45,901 nt of DNA from Nocardia asiatica NBRC 100129 (GCF_000308415.1 NZ_BAFS01000031.1:1-45901), one strand, 5' to 3'. Numbered from the stretch's first letter, positions 1 through 9,659 are shown. The notes: generated by a model not told the origin, from the letters alone. Made by a program: numbers and translations.

Positions 1-1672
1 CGATCAGATAGGTCAGTGCCTGCGGGATCGGCGTCCGGGAATGCTTGGCGAACAAGGCGTGCAGTTCGGCCGCCGTCAACCCGGCGTCGAGGGCGCGCCG
101 CACCGAGGACTCGCCGATCCGGTACACCGTCGCCGCACCCGCGGATTCCACGTCGGCGACCAGGGCGACGCGGTGCTGTAGATCGGTGGTCAGCGGCCCG
201 GGCGCGATCACCGTCAGGTCCGCCTGCACCAGCACGTGATCCACCGGCTCCGGCAGCGCCGCCTCCATCTCCGCCTCGGCGTCGGCCACGCTGGTCGGCG
301 CCGCGTGCAGCAGCGCCCGCGCCGCCGAACCGAGCGCACCCCGGCCGACGAAGCCCAGCGCCGCCGCTTCGGCCAGGGTCTGCTCGACGACCTCCGGGCG
401 GAAGTTCCTGCGCCTGCGCGGCTGCCGCCAGGCCAGCACCCGGCCGATGTCCGCCGGGTCCAGCGCCGTACCGGACGGATATTCCGCGAGCAGGCCCAGG
501 ATGGCGCGCCGGTCGCGGGGCGCGTTCGGGGTGCGCAGTTCCAGCGACAGTGCGGCCAGCGGTTTGTCGTTGGCGTCGCGCATGCCGATCATCCACGGCG
601 TGCGGTCCACTTCGAGCCACGTCTGGCCGAGCGCGGCCCAGCGCCGCGCGGGCGGAGACTCCAGCCAGGCGTCCACCAGGGGTGTGGGCGCCCAGAAATC
701 GTCGGTCGAGTCGAACTCCGGCGCCGGGTCCGGCAAACCCTTCTCGATCAATTTCGCGGCGGCCAGCAGCTCGACCAGCAAACCGGCTCGCTGCTCGTCG
801 ACCCCGGCCAGCTTGGCGATGCGGCGCAGCTCCCGCACGCCGAGACCGCCCGCGCGCAGGGCCGGAGCGGGCGCCTGCCCGAGCACCTCGAGCACGGCGG
901 CACAGTGCCGTAGCAGCTCGCCGACCTCGCCCGCCGCGACCGCGTTCACCTCGGCGGGCGCCCATTTGGCGGCTTCCGGTTGCGGCGGCGTGAGCGCGTG
1001 CGGGTGAGTGACCGGTTCCCGGCGCAGCACTTGGCCGACGGTGACCGGAAGCTCGACGGTTTCGTCATCGATCCAGTGCAGCAGTCTGCGCGCCAGCAGT
1101 CGCTGGATCGGCCGGTCGGGCGCGGTGCCCGGGGCGGCGTCTCGCGTGCGTCCGCGCGGGCCCGTCGCCGCCAGCTTGTCCAGCAGGGCGCGTTCGGCGG
1201 GCTCGAGTTCGGTGAGCGCCGCGACGACCTCCGGTTCGGTGAGGGCGTCGGGCAGTTCGGTCGCGGTGCCGATCGGCCAGGGCAGCGCCTCGGCGGCCGC
1301 CGGGATCAGGTGCAATCGCTGCTCGGCGTCGAGCCAGACCAGCGCCCGAGCCGTCAGCCGCTCCAGCGCGTCGTCGATCGCGTCGGCCGCCACCCGTTCG
1401 CTCAGTTGCACGTGCAGTTCGGGACGGTCGAGCGGCGCGCTGTCGGGGCGCCGCACCCCGTGCACCGCAAGGGTTTCCAGGAGGGCGAATTCCAGGGTGT
1501 TCAAGTCCTCCGTGGCGCGCAGCACCGACGCGCGCTGTTCGGTGCGGGCGGCGAGCACGGCCATCGAGGAGGGCAGCGGCACGGCCAGGTCGGGCCGAAG
1601 CTGCAGCAGCGTCACGAGCTGGGCATCACTGCGGGCACCGAGCCATCCGGCGAGGGAGTCGGTCACGGTCAT
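1..1672 (-). CDS. Helicase-associated (XPB/Ssl2 N-terminal-like) protein, partial
   Basis: The leftward frame opens with ATG at 1672 (MTVTDSLAGW) and runs without a stop to the left edge, giving 557 residues; the C-terminus lies outside the window. It is a Leu/Ala-rich helical protein with repeated winged-helix-like stretches and matches what I know of Rv0862c, a protein of about 750 residues related to the N-terminal part of XPB helicases. In mycobacteria it is followed by the ercc3/XPB helicase gene, so that gene is expected just beyond the left edge. A role in DNA repair or DNA remodelling is an inference from this pairing. No ATPase motif is visible in the part seen. The upstream 180 bp contain copy A of a dispersed repeat. 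Confidence 0.8.
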   Translation of the reverse strand, partial: MTVTDSLAGWLGARSDAQLVTLLQLRPDLAVPLPSSMAVLAARTEQRASVLRATEDLNTLEFALLETLAVHGVRRPDSAPLDRPELHVQLSERVAADAIDDALERLTARALVWLDAEQRLHLIPAAAEALPWPIGTATELPDALTEPEVVAALTELEPAERALLDKLAATGPRGRTRDAAPGTAPDRPIQRLLARRLLHWIDDETVELPVTVGQVLRREPVTHPHALTPPQPEAAKWAPAEVNAVAAGEVGELLRHCAAVLEVLGQAPAPALRAGGLGVRELRRIAKLAGVDEQRAGLLVELLAAAKLIEKGLPDPAPEFDSTDDFWAPTPLVDAWLESPPARRWAALGQTWLEVDRTPWMIGMRDANDKPLAALSLELRTPNAPRDRRAILGLLAEYPSGTALDPADIGRVLAWRQPRRRRNFRPEVVEQTLAEAAALGFVGRGALGSAARALLHAAPTSVADAEAEMEAALPEPVDHVLVQADLTVIAPGPLTTDLQHRVALVADVESAGAATVYRIGESSVRRALDAGLTAAELHALFAKHSRTPIPQALTYLI

Positions 1673-1731
1673 CCCGTCCACCCTACGACGCCGGGCCCGG
1701 TCGATCGGAGCCCGTCACGCGCCACCTCATG

Positions 1732-1843
1732 TCGCGAGCACATGGGTAACTCACCGGGTACGTCGCAAGGGTGAGCGGGACTTGATCGCGGATACTGTGT
1801 CACCTGACTGGTACGGCCTTGATACTCGGAGGGGCGGCACAGC
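1732..1843. repeat. Dispersed repeat, copy A
   Basis: This 112 bp stretch between the helicase-associated gene and the Rv0863-like gene has a clear second copy at 22561-22681. The first 22 bases are identical, including GAGCACATGGGTAACTCA. The far ends also match (TACGGCCTTGATACTCGGAG against TACGGCCTGAAACGCGGAG), while the middle is diverged. Here the element ends about a dozen bases before the GTG start of the small gene at 1856, so it could be that gene's 5' leader or promoter. Its nature is unknown. Confidence 0.7.
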
Positions 1844-1855
1844 TAGCATGGGGCC

Positions 1856-2044
1856 GTGGTGAACAAATCGAAGAAATCCTACGTCGACAACGGCTGGCCG
1901 AAGGTCGCCGACGGTGATCACGCGGTCACCGAGCTTTCCTCGGCCCGCTCCGGTGGTCTCTCGCCCTACGGCGAGGACACCGAGTTCCCGGTGCCCGCCG
2001 AGCAGTTGCCCTACATGCACCCGAACACGGTGATCAACCGCTGA
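1856..2044 (+). CDS. Small conserved actinobacterial protein (Rv0863-like)
   Basis: This gene encodes 62 residues from GTG at 1856; a second GTG directly follows at 1859 and could equally be the start. The sequence is hydrophilic ([20 protein letters not shown]) with no signal peptide, membrane segment or recognisable domain, and ends in [11 protein letters not shown]. Its position beside the Rv0862c-like gene matches Rv0863 of M. tuberculosis, a small protein of unknown function. A GGAGGGG stretch lies about 20 bases upstream of the start. A strong hairpin follows the stop, so it is probably a monocistronic unit. I cannot give it a function. Confidence 0.75.
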   Translation: MVNKSKKSYVDNGWPKVADGDHAVTELSSARSGGLSPYGEDTEFPVPAEQLPYMHPNTVINR

Positions 2045-2071
2045 GCGCCACCGGAACGTTCTCGGCAACGA

Positions 2072-2109
2072 AGAAGGGCCCCGCATCCACATTGATGCGG
2101 GGCCCTTCT
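2072..2109. terminator. Strong bidirectional hairpin terminator
   Basis: A 16 bp perfect stem (arms 2072-2087 and 2094-2109, core GAAGGGCCCCGCATC) with a 6-base loop sits between two convergent genes. It probably terminates both the small gene at 1856 and the rpf gene. There is no U-tract, as is common in actinobacteria. Confidence 0.85.
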
Positions 2110-2125
2110 CGAAGCTGAGGGGCGA

Positions 2126-3090
<965 letters not shown>

Positions 3091-3155
3091 CAGCTGAGTG
3101 GGTAACGAACCGCGCGGGTAACCGTTTCGCGGCGGATGGTGGCCGGCGCTCCGGT

Positions 3156-3398
3156 TCAGCGCGACCGGCGACCCGAGCGCAGCGCGAATGCCAGGGCGAG
3201 CACGAACCCCAGCGGCGCGAGCATCGCCCCGAAGTACAGCCATAGGCCCGGCTCGGCGTCGGTGAGTGTCGGGATCGCGAAGATGGCGACGATCGCCAGC
3301 AATCCCAGCGCGAACAGGAAGAGCGCGAGCTGCAGCAACCAATCGCCGCGCCGCCGCGGGGAGCCGCCGGAAGGGGTCGGAGCGGAAGGGTTCGTCAC
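3156..3398 (-). CDS. Small two-helix membrane protein (Rv0870c-like)
   Basis: This gene encodes 80 residues from GTG at 3398 (VTNPSAPTPSG). A basic, Pro/Ser-rich N-terminus of about 20 residues (SPRRRGDW) is followed by two hydrophobic segments, roughly 24-43 and 52-72, and a basic tail RSGRRSR, giving a small integral membrane protein. Its position between rpf and cspB matches Rv0870c. No motif suggests a function. An upstream extension to 3470 is open, but it overlaps the probable cspB promoter area. Confidence 0.7.
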   Translation of the reverse strand: MTNPSAPTPSGGSPRRRGDWLLQLALFLFALGLLAIVAIFAIPTLTDAEPGLWLYFGAMLAPLGFVLALAFALRSGRRSR

Positions 3399-3589
3399 GG
3401 CTCGACGGTAAAACTGATGTGCTTGCGTTATTCGCACCGGGGTAGACTCGATGGCAATCGCGTCCCGCAATCGTGCTGGGCGCGTTCTTTTCGCACAGCA
3501 AAAGGGGGTCGGTCGCGTGACCGGCCCGGTGGACAGATTGTGCTCGGGCCGTAGGGGTCCGAGTTTTCGATGACGAACGGGTGAGCGCA

Positions 3590-4009
3590 GTGCCGACCGG
3601 CAGGGTGAAGTGGTACGACGTCGAAAAGGGCTTCGGCTTCCTTTCCCAGGACGAGGGTGAGGACGTCTACGTCCGATCGTCCGCGCTGCCCCAAGGCGTC
3701 GATGGCCTGAAGCCCGGCCAGCGCGTCGAGTTCGGCATGGCCGCGGGCCGCCGCGGCCCCCAAGCGCTGAGCCTGAAGCTGCTCGAGGCGCCGCCGTCGG
3801 TCCGGCAGGGCCAGGAACGCAACGCGCGCAAGGAGCCTGCCGCGCGCAGGCACACTCCCGACGAGCTGCACGGCATGGTGGAGGACATGATCACCTTGCT
3901 CGAGGCGAAGGTGCAGCCGGATCTGCGCAAGGGCAAGTACCCGGATCGCAAGACGGCGCAGCGCATCTCGGAGGTCGTCCGCGCGGTGGCGCGCGAACTG
4001 GACCGGTAG
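3590..4009 (+). CDS. cspB: Cold-shock domain protein CspB-type
   Basis: This gene encodes 139 residues from GTG at 3590; GTG at 3581 is an alternative. I chose 3590 because the relatives begin at the equivalent MPTG. The cold-shock domain covers residues 1-66 with the RNP1-type stretch [16 protein letters not shown] and binds single-stranded nucleic acid. Unlike the minimal 67-residue CspA proteins, it carries a conserved C-terminal extension ([20 protein letters not shown] then [12 protein letters not shown]), as in Rv0871. The roughly 190-base upstream gap is compatible with the long leader typical of cold-shock mRNAs. It probably acts as an RNA chaperone. Confidence 0.9.
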   Translation: MPTGRVKWYDVEKGFGFLSQDEGEDVYVRSSALPQGVDGLKPGQRVEFGMAAGRRGPQALSLKLLEAPPSVRQGQERNARKEPAARRHTPDELHGMVEDMITLLEAKVQPDLRKGKYPDRKTAQRISEVVRAVARELDR

Positions 4010-4017
4010 GCGTCGGT

Positions 4018-4043
4018 GCGCCCGCGGCAAGCGACGCGGGCGC
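4018..4043. terminator. Hairpin between convergent cspB and sulfatase genes
   Basis: GCGCCCGCG (4018-4026) pairs with CGCGGGCGC (4035-4043) across an 8-base loop in the 40-base gap between convergent stops. This is a likely bidirectional terminator. Confidence 0.6.
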
Positions 4044-4049
4044 CGGGCG

Positions 4050-5573
4050 TCAGTTGCGGCGCAGTTCCCGGGCGATGAGGCTGTCGACGAGATCGTTCAT
4101 CTCCCCGACCAGTTCGGCCGCGCCGCCGTTGTGGGCGAGGTTGCGCATCTCGTGGGGATCTTCCTGCCGGTCGTAGAGCTCGTAATCGAATTCCTCGCGT
4201 GGACCGCTGATCCGGTGCGGCGTCGAGTAGCGGGCGAAGCTGTAGCGGGGCGTCACCGCGCCCCGCAGGCAGTATTCGACGCCTGGCGCCTGGCCGCCGC
4301 TGGATTCGGCATCGGAGGTGAGCAGGATCGCGTCGCGGAGAGCGCCTGCCGGGTCGGTCAGTAGAGGTGTGAGGTCCTTGCCCACGAGTGCGCCTGCCAC
4401 GCCGCCGATCCCGGCCAGTGCGGCCAGGGTCGGCACCAGGTCGATGTGGGAGGTCAGCGCGGCAGTGGTGGCTCCGTGTGTGGCGGGATTCCTGGGGTCG
4501 GCGATGACCAGCGGCACGCGGTTGTTCTCGCGGTAGATCATCGCGCCCTTCTGCCGCAGTGCGTGCGCGCCGCCGAGTTCGCCGTGATCGGCCACCCGGA
4601 CCACGACGGTGTTTCCCGCACCGCCACTGTGGTCCAACGCGTCGAGGACATCGGTCATCAACTCGTCGGTGCGGCGCAGCAACTCCAGATACCAATTGCC
4701 CCACTGCCGCCAGTGGGTGCGCCCGAGCGGCGAGTCGACCTCGTTCGGCATCCGGCCGCCGACGACCTCGTTCATGGTGCGCCAAACAGTTTGCACGCGG
4801 GGTTTGGCCGACAGGTCCGACTCGAAATTCGGCGGCACGTCGGCGCCGTGATCCGGCACATCCGCCAGCCGGTAGAAGCGCGGGCAGTACATCATGTCGT
4901 GCGGGTTCACCATGCTGACCACACACAGCCACGGTTGCGCGTCGCCGCCGTGCCGTCGCAGCCAGGCGACGGCGTTCTCGACGACGCCGGGGTCTTCGTG
5001 CGCGCCCTCGTTCGGCCCGCCGCCGGAGAGGATGTCGTAGGCCTCGTCGAATCCGTAGGCCGACAACGCCGCGCTGTCGGTGCCGACCGGCTCGGAGAGG
5101 TGCCATTTCCCGATGTAGGCCGTCCGATAGCCGGCGTTCTTCAGCACCGTCCCGATGGTCGGGATGGCGGTGTCGAGGTTCGGGCTCCAGGCGTGCAGCG
5201 GTCCGAGCGCCGCGCCTATGAGGTCGTTGCCGCGGACGTTGTCGGTCATACCGGTGACCGGGGCGTGTGATCCGGTGAAGAACGCCGATCGCGCGGGCGA
5301 GCAGGGGGCCGTCGGCGAATGATGCATGGCGAACCGGACCCCGGCGGCGGCCACCCGGTCGCGGGCGGGCAGGGCGAAGCCCGCGGGCAGGACGACGTCC
5401 GCGCGCTCCTGGTCGGTCATGATCACCAAGATGTTCGGCCGCGCCGCTGGGGCTGCGGTGGCCTCGGTCGGTACGCCGCTGAGGGCGGGCACGGTGGCGG
5501 CGGCCATCATCGCGAGAACCTGGCGTCGGCTCGGAGCCGGCGGGCGGGCGCGGAACTGATCGGGGTCGGGCAC
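4050..5573 (-). CDS. Secreted sulfatase (formylglycine type)
   Basis: This gene encodes 507 residues from GTG at 5573, preceded by AGGAAGG eight bases upstream; the frame stays open to 5639. The N-terminus holds a Tat motif (SRRQVLAMMAA, twin Arg at 16-17) and a cleavable hydrophobic stretch, so export of the folded enzyme is likely. Sulfatase family signs are the metal-binding start NILVIMTDQERAD (Asp54) and the active-site signature CSPARSAFFTG, with Cys91 the residue converted to formylglycine. A second metal-site region is seen at VADHGELGG. The substrate is unknown; choline sulfatase and arylsulfatase are both possible. It diverges from a TetR gene with an operator-like palindrome between them, suggesting substrate-responsive repression. 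Confidence 0.9.
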   Translation of the reverse strand: MPDPDQFRARPPAPSRRQVLAMMAAATVPALSGVPTEATAAPAARPNILVIMTDQERADVVLPAGFALPARDRVAAAGVRFAMHHSPTAPCSPARSAFFTGSHAPVTGMTDNVRGNDLIGAALGPLHAWSPNLDTAIPTIGTVLKNAGYRTAYIGKWHLSEPVGTDSAALSAYGFDEAYDILSGGGPNEGAHEDPGVVENAVAWLRRHGGDAQPWLCVVSMVNPHDMMYCPRFYRLADVPDHGADVPPNFESDLSAKPRVQTVWRTMNEVVGGRMPNEVDSPLGRTHWRQWGNWYLELLRRTDELMTDVLDALDHSGGAGNTVVVRVADHGELGGAHALRQKGAMIYRENNRVPLVIADPRNPATHGATTAALTSHIDLVPTLAALAGIGGVAGALVGKDLTPLLTDPAGALRDAILLTSDAESSGGQAPGVEYCLRGAVTPRYSFARYSTPHRISGPREEFDYELYDRQEDPHEMRNLAHNGGAAELVGEMNDLVDSLIARELRRN

Positions 5574-5617
5574 GGGCGGAGCCTTCCTGCTGCGGAGATC
5601 GGGCCAGCACCACCATA

Positions 5618-5644
5618 ACTGATGATTTGACGAAATCATTCAGT
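5618..5644. promoter_or_regulatory. Operator-like palindrome between sulfatase and TetR genes
   Basis: The perfect inverted repeat TGATTT-GACG-AAATCA (5623-5638) extends imperfectly outward with ACTGA and TTCAGT. It lies in the 114 bp gap between divergent starts and is AT-rich against its surroundings. It probably binds the adjacent TetR protein. Confidence 0.7.
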
Positions 5645-5687
5645 AAGACTTTTCCGCTGGTGGGAGTCGCCGCGATACTGTGCACGA

Positions 5688-6302
5688 GTGTCAGGAACCG
5701 AGACCTCCGCTACGGCACGCGGTGAGCAGACGCGGCAGGCCATCCTCGACGTCGCCACCCGCCGGTTCGCCGACCAAGGCTTCCGCAACACTTCGGTGGC
5801 GGCGGTGGCCCGCGAGGTGGGTCTCGCGCCGTCGGCGGTGTATTTCCACTTCACGGACAAAGAGGCGCTGTTCGTCGCCGCGTTCGACCGCGACGCCGCG
5901 CGGCTGTGCGACGCGGCGCTGCCGCCGTCGGGTCCGATGGACGCCGTCTACTGGCAGCAAGTCGTCAGCCGGTTCGTGACGAGGCTCGACGCCTACCCGC
6001 TGGTGCATCGCGTTCTGGCCGGACAGGAGCCGGGGTTGCTCGTCCGACTGGTCGGCGGCGTCGTGCCACAGCGCATCCGGGAAGCGCTCGAAGCGGGGCT
6101 GCGCGCCGGTCAGCAGTCCGGGGACATCGCCGGAGACCTCGATCCGCGCGACACCGCGATCGCGCTCGAGGCCATTTTCACCGCGGTGATCATCACCGTG
6201 GTGCAGGTAGGCGGCAGCGGCACCTCGGAGCGGATCGACGCCGTCGGGCGCTTGGTGCGGACCGCGCTCACGACGCGGCGCCCACTCGATCCTCCGGCAT
6301 AG
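5688..6302 (+). CDS. TetR-family repressor, divergent from sulfatase
   Basis: This gene encodes 204 residues from GTG at 5688. The TetR helix-turn-helix is at about 13-60 (TRQAILDVATRRFADQGFRN, then VAREVGLAPSAVYFHFTDKE). The remaining two thirds is a helical ligand-binding and dimerisation domain with no recognisable ligand signature. Divergence from the sulfatase gene, with a palindrome in the shared gap, suggests that it represses that gene and probably itself. The inducer is unknown. It converges with the DUF2771 gene with only three bases between stops. Confidence 0.9.
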   Translation: MSGTETSATARGEQTRQAILDVATRRFADQGFRNTSVAAVAREVGLAPSAVYFHFTDKEALFVAAFDRDAARLCDAALPPSGPMDAVYWQQVVSRFVTRLDAYPLVHRVLAGQEPGLLVRLVGGVVPQRIREALEAGLRAGQQSGDIAGDLDPRDTAIALEAIFTAVIITVVQVGGSGTSERIDAVGRLVRTALTTRRPLDPPA

Positions 6303-6305
6303 CGC

Positions 6306-6839
6306 CTACGCCGTGCTGATCGACCAGGTCGCGTGCGGCACGTAGAACTCACGGCCCGTTTCGTCGCGGGCGAGGATCGGCAGCTGGAATTCCACCCCGA
6401 TGAGGCGCAGATCGGGTTCGGGCTTCGAGTCGATGGTCAAGGCGAGTGCGCGGTCGGGATAGTCGTTGCGGCTGATCACCTGATCGACCTTCTCGCCGTT
6501 GGGCAGCAGGTAGACGAGCTGGGCGAGCCAAGGCGCGTCGGCGACCTGCTTCGGCAGCGACAGTTGCAGGGGATAACCGGCGGGCACGTCCAATTCGACA
6601 GTGCGGCCGCGGTGGCAGTCCGGCGCGTCCGGGGCGCAGTTCAAGGTCGCGAACACCGTGCCCGTCACATCGTCCGCGGGCAGGATGCGGCAGTCCTGCA
6701 TGGTCACCGCGCAGTAGCTGAACGGCCGCACGGTGACCGTCTTGCCGTGCGCGTAGGCGGTCAGGGTGACGTCGGGTTCGTCGGCGTTGCGGACCAGAAC
6801 CGCCAGCACGCCCGCGAAGGCGAGGGTGAGCACGAGCAT
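6306..6839 (-). CDS. DUF2771 exported protein (Rv0875c-like)
   Basis: From ATG at 6839 this encodes 177 residues. It has a hydrophobic N-terminal signal or anchor (LVLTLAFAGVLAVLV) and an extracytoplasmic domain with several Cys (FSYCAVTMQDCRI, LNCAPDAPDC). A DVPAGYPLQLSLPKQVADAPW stretch is typical of DUF2771. Function is unknown. The start is doubtful: the hydrophobic segment begins about six residues earlier in frame (ATIVALVAAA). No ATG, GTG or TTG lies in this frame between 6839 and a GTG at 7064, which would overlap the MFS gene by 179 bases. The GTGA at the MFS stop (6886-6889) is out of frame. Confidence 0.8.
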   Translation of the reverse strand: MLVLTLAFAGVLAVLVRNADEPDVTLTAYAHGKTVTVRPFSYCAVTMQDCRILPADDVTGTVFATLNCAPDAPDCHRGRTVELDVPAGYPLQLSLPKQVADAPWLAQLVYLLPNGEKVDQVISRNDYPDRALALTIDSKPEPDLRLIGVEFQLPILARDETGREFYVPHATWSISTA

Positions 6840-6885
6840 CGCGGCCGCGACCAGCGCGACGATCGTCGCGTGCGTTGAGCTTGAC

Positions 6886-8793
6886 TCACCAGATCGGGTC
6901 TCCTTGCCCTCGTTGGATGCGTTTAGTGGAACCGCCGCGCCGCGCCGCCGGATCCGGTGCGCCGGGCGCGTTTCCGGGGTGCCCGTGCGGCCGGGGCGCG
7001 GGCACCTCTTGTTCCGCGTGCTGCGGACGGTTGCCGCCGAGGCCGGGCAGTAACGAGTGACCACGGAAGCTGAGGAAAGTCTGCACCAAGCCGAGCACGA
7101 GGACCGCGGTGACCACCGCGAAGCCCTTCCAGTAGTCGGTCGGCAGCAACACGCCCGCCGCGCCGCCGACGACCCAGCTCAGTTGCAGCACGGTCTCCGA
7201 GCGGCCGAAGCCGGAGGCGATGGACTCCGGCGGCAGGTCGTCCTGGATCGAGGCGTCCAGCGACACCTTCGCCAGCGCGCTCGTCGCGGCCGCGACCAGG
7301 GCGGCGACCGCCGCGCCCAGCAGATTGTTCGCGAACGTCGCGAACAGCGCCACCAGCGCGCAAGCCGCCGTGCAGCCCAGCACGATGAGGGCGGGCCTGC
7401 CGAGCGCGAGCCGGGCGCCGGTCGCGTTGCCCGCGAAGTTGCCGACGGCCGCGGCCGCGCCGACGACGCCGAGCATGAGGGCCTGTTGCACCGGGCGGTG
7501 CTCGGTGGCCTTGGCGACGAACGCGACGTAGAAGGTGAGGAACCCGGTCAGGACCCGGATGGCGCTGTTGCCCCAGAGTCCGGTCACCACGGCGCGACCG
7601 AGCGGTTGCCTGCGTTTGCGCGGCGGCACCGACGATTCCTTGCCGGAGGACAGCACCTCGGTGTGCGCGTCGGGGCCGTGATAGCTCAGCGTCGCGGGCA
7701 CCTCGCCCTCGGTGACTTCGACCCAGGAGGGGATGCGCAGGCTCAGATAGGCTCCCGTCCCGGCGATCAGCGCCGCGAAAACCAGAGCGCCGTTGGAGCC
7801 CGCGATCGCCGCGGCGAGCCCGGCGAGCGCTCCCGCGCCCAGGGTGCCGCCGACCAATCCGAACACCGTCAGCCGGGAATTGGTGCGGACCAGATCGATG
7901 TCCGGCGGCAGCACCCGGGGCGTCACCGCGCTCTTGAGCACCGAGAACGACTTGCTGCCGATCATCATGCACAGGGCGAGCGGATACAGCGCCCAGGTGT
8001 CGAACTGGAGGATCAGCACCACCGCCACCACCGCGCGCACCGCGAACGACGTCGCCAGCGCCAGGCGGCGACCGCGCTGCAGGCGATCGAGCATCGGGCC
8101 GATCAGCGGGGCGATCACCGCGAACGGCGCGATGGTGATCAACAGGTAGAGCGCGACGTTCGTCTTGCTCTCGGCGGTGGCGCTGGCGAAGAACAGGGTG
8201 TTGGCCAGCGCCACGGCGATGGCGGCGTCGAGGGCGAAGTTCGCCATGGTCGCGTAGGTGAGGGCCGTCAGGCCCGACTTGTCGGCGCCGTCGGCCTTGG
8301 CCGCGCGCTGGAAGGTCGCGATGCCTTTTTCGGTGAGCTGCCGGCCGCGCATGGCGGCCACGCGGGTCACCGTGAGTTTGCGCGGCATCCGCTGCGCGCC
8401 TGCGGGTGGTTGCCCTTGGTCCTGGACGGTCTCGGGATAGTTGTCGGCCGGTGGTTCGCTATGGCGAGACGGCTGGGGGCGGTGCGGGAAGACGTGTCGA
8501 GGCGCGCGGTCGGAACTACTTGGTTGATCGCCTTCCGGTCCGGTCGGGAAAGGCTTGGTCGGCGGCGGCTCCGAGGGCCGTTGCGCTTCGCGTCGCGGAC
8601 TCGGCGGTGGTGGCACCGGCTGGTCGTGCCGCCCGGAGCCGCGCCCGCGCCCGAGCGGCGGCAGCGGCCCGCGCCGGCGCGGCGCATTGAGTGGCGGATA
8701 TCGGTCGAAACCGGGATGCCGATCGAACGGCGGGGACTCCTCGCCTTCCCGCCGATCACGGTCGGGACCGGAAGGTTCGCGGGGAGTAGTCAC
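6886..8793 (-). CDS. MFS transporter with long Pro/Arg-rich N-terminus
   Basis: This gene encodes 635 residues from GTG at 8793. Roughly the first 135 residues are a disordered Pro/Arg/Asp-rich tail (GRGRGSGRHD, PPPPSPRR). The rest is a major-facilitator fold with about ten to twelve hydrophobic helices (TYATMANFALDAAIAVALAN, MIGSKSFSVLKSAVTPRVLP). It corresponds to Rv0876c, a transmembrane protein of 548 residues of unknown substrate. The C-terminus is again Pro/Arg-rich and cytosolic. It lies between the glutaminyl cyclase gene (92 bases upstream) and DUF2771, probably as one leftward operon. The tails could be protein-contact segments; that is inference. Confidence 0.85.
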   Translation of the reverse strand: MTTPREPSGPDRDRREGEESPPFDRHPGFDRYPPLNAPRRRGPLPPLGRGRGSGRHDQPVPPPPSPRREAQRPSEPPPTKPFPTGPEGDQPSSSDRAPRHVFPHRPQPSRHSEPPADNYPETVQDQGQPPAGAQRMPRKLTVTRVAAMRGRQLTEKGIATFQRAAKADGADKSGLTALTYATMANFALDAAIAVALANTLFFASATAESKTNVALYLLITIAPFAVIAPLIGPMLDRLQRGRRLALATSFAVRAVVAVVLILQFDTWALYPLALCMMIGSKSFSVLKSAVTPRVLPPDIDLVRTNSRLTVFGLVGGTLGAGALAGLAAAIAGSNGALVFAALIAGTGAYLSLRIPSWVEVTEGEVPATLSYHGPDAHTEVLSSGKESSVPPRKRRQPLGRAVVTGLWGNSAIRVLTGFLTFYVAFVAKATEHRPVQQALMLGVVGAAAAVGNFAGNATGARLALGRPALIVLGCTAACALVALFATFANNLLGAAVAALVAAATSALAKVSLDASIQDDLPPESIASGFGRSETVLQLSWVVGGAAGVLLPTDYWKGFAVVTAVLVLGLVQTFLSFRGHSLLPGLGGNRPQHAEQEVPAPRPHGHPGNAPGAPDPAARRGGSTKRIQRGQGDPIW

Positions 8794-8885
8794 GACGTCA
8801 ATTCTGGCGTACTCCCGTCCTCGGCGTTCACGCACGCTCCGTGGCGGCGAGGAAAGTGACCATCGTCGCGGACCGGCGTCACCGT

Positions 8886-9659
8886 TCAGGCGGGCGCGAA
8901 GCGGACCTCGAACATGGTCGGCCAGTTCTTGCCCGTGATCAGGAACCGGTCGGTGCCGGGCAGTTGGGCGATGCCGTTGAGGGCGTCGGCCCCGGCCCGT
9001 GCGGTCGCCGGGAGCAGACCGGCGGCGTCGGCGGACGCCAGCACCGCGCCGGAGTCCGGGTCGATGCGCAGGATCGTGTCGGTGGGCCAGTCGTTGGCGT
9101 AGACCGACCCGTCGGCCGCGCACTCGAGTTCGTTGAGGCGCGCGCCGTTGTGGCTGGTCAGCTCGACCGAGCCGGTCGCGGCGAAGGTTTCCGGATCACG
9201 GAAGGTGAGCCGGTCGGTGCCGTCGCTCATGATCAGCCCCCCGTCCCTGGCACACAGGCCCCAGCCTTCCCCCTCGTAGCTCGCCCGGCCCCGTTCGGCC
9301 AGGGTGGCCGGGTCACGCGCGATCGCGACGCCGTCGTGCCAGGTCAGCTGCCAGAGTGTGGCGCCGGCGACGGTGATGCCCTCGCCGAAGTAGGGAGCGG
9401 GCAACTCGGCCCTGGCCAGTTCCTCGCCGGTCGTCAGCCGGGACGCGCGCACGCTCGACGCTCCGGCCAGCCCGGTGCCCTCGTAGAGCACCCCGCCATC
9501 GACTTCCAGACCCTGGGTGAACGCCTTGGGGTCGTGCGGTCGGGTGCCGACCACCTCGATGTTCATCCTGGGTGTCGTGTCCTCGGCGGCGCCGCATCCG
9601 CTCACGACGAGCAGACCGACCAGCACACCGACGGCCAACGAACGCCGATTGCGTTCCAT
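8886..9659 (-). CDS. Glutaminyl-peptide cyclotransferase, lipoprotein
   Basis: This gene encodes 257 residues from ATG at 9659. The signal peptide ends in a lipobox (LLVVSGC), so the protein is probably lipidated and anchored outside the membrane. The mature part is a five-bladed beta-propeller of the plant/bacterial glutaminyl cyclase type (PF05096). Signs are DPKAFTQGLEVDGGVLYEGT, LNELECAADGSVYANDWPTD, and LNGIAQLPG followed by FLITGKNWP. These enzymes turn N-terminal Gln into pyroglutamate. It diverges from DUF3027 with only 17 bases between starts, so the two share a very compact promoter region. Confidence 0.87.
   Translation of the reverse strand: MERNRRSLAVGVLVGLLVVSGCGAAEDTTPRMNIEVVGTRPHDPKAFTQGLEVDGGVLYEGTGLAGASSVRASRLTTGEELARAELPAPYFGEGITVAGATLWQLTWHDGVAIARDPATLAERGRASYEGEGWGLCARDGGLIMSDGTDRLTFRDPETFAATGSVELTSHNGARLNELECAADGSVYANDWPTDTILRIDPDSGAVLASADAAGLLPATARAGADALNGIAQLPGTDRFLITGKNWPTMFEVRFAPA

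Noticed and set aside
3667..5685. 672-residue leftward open frame over the sulfatase and cspB
   Set aside because: Arg/Pro-rich out-of-frame translation of the sulfatase gene and of the opposite strand of cspB; both genes have strong family motifs in other frames.
7057..8859. 600-residue rightward open frame opposite the MFS gene
   Set aside because: It is a His/Arg/Gly-rich antisense shadow of the MFS gene with no recognisable domain; the minus-strand frame has clear transmembrane helices and family similarity.
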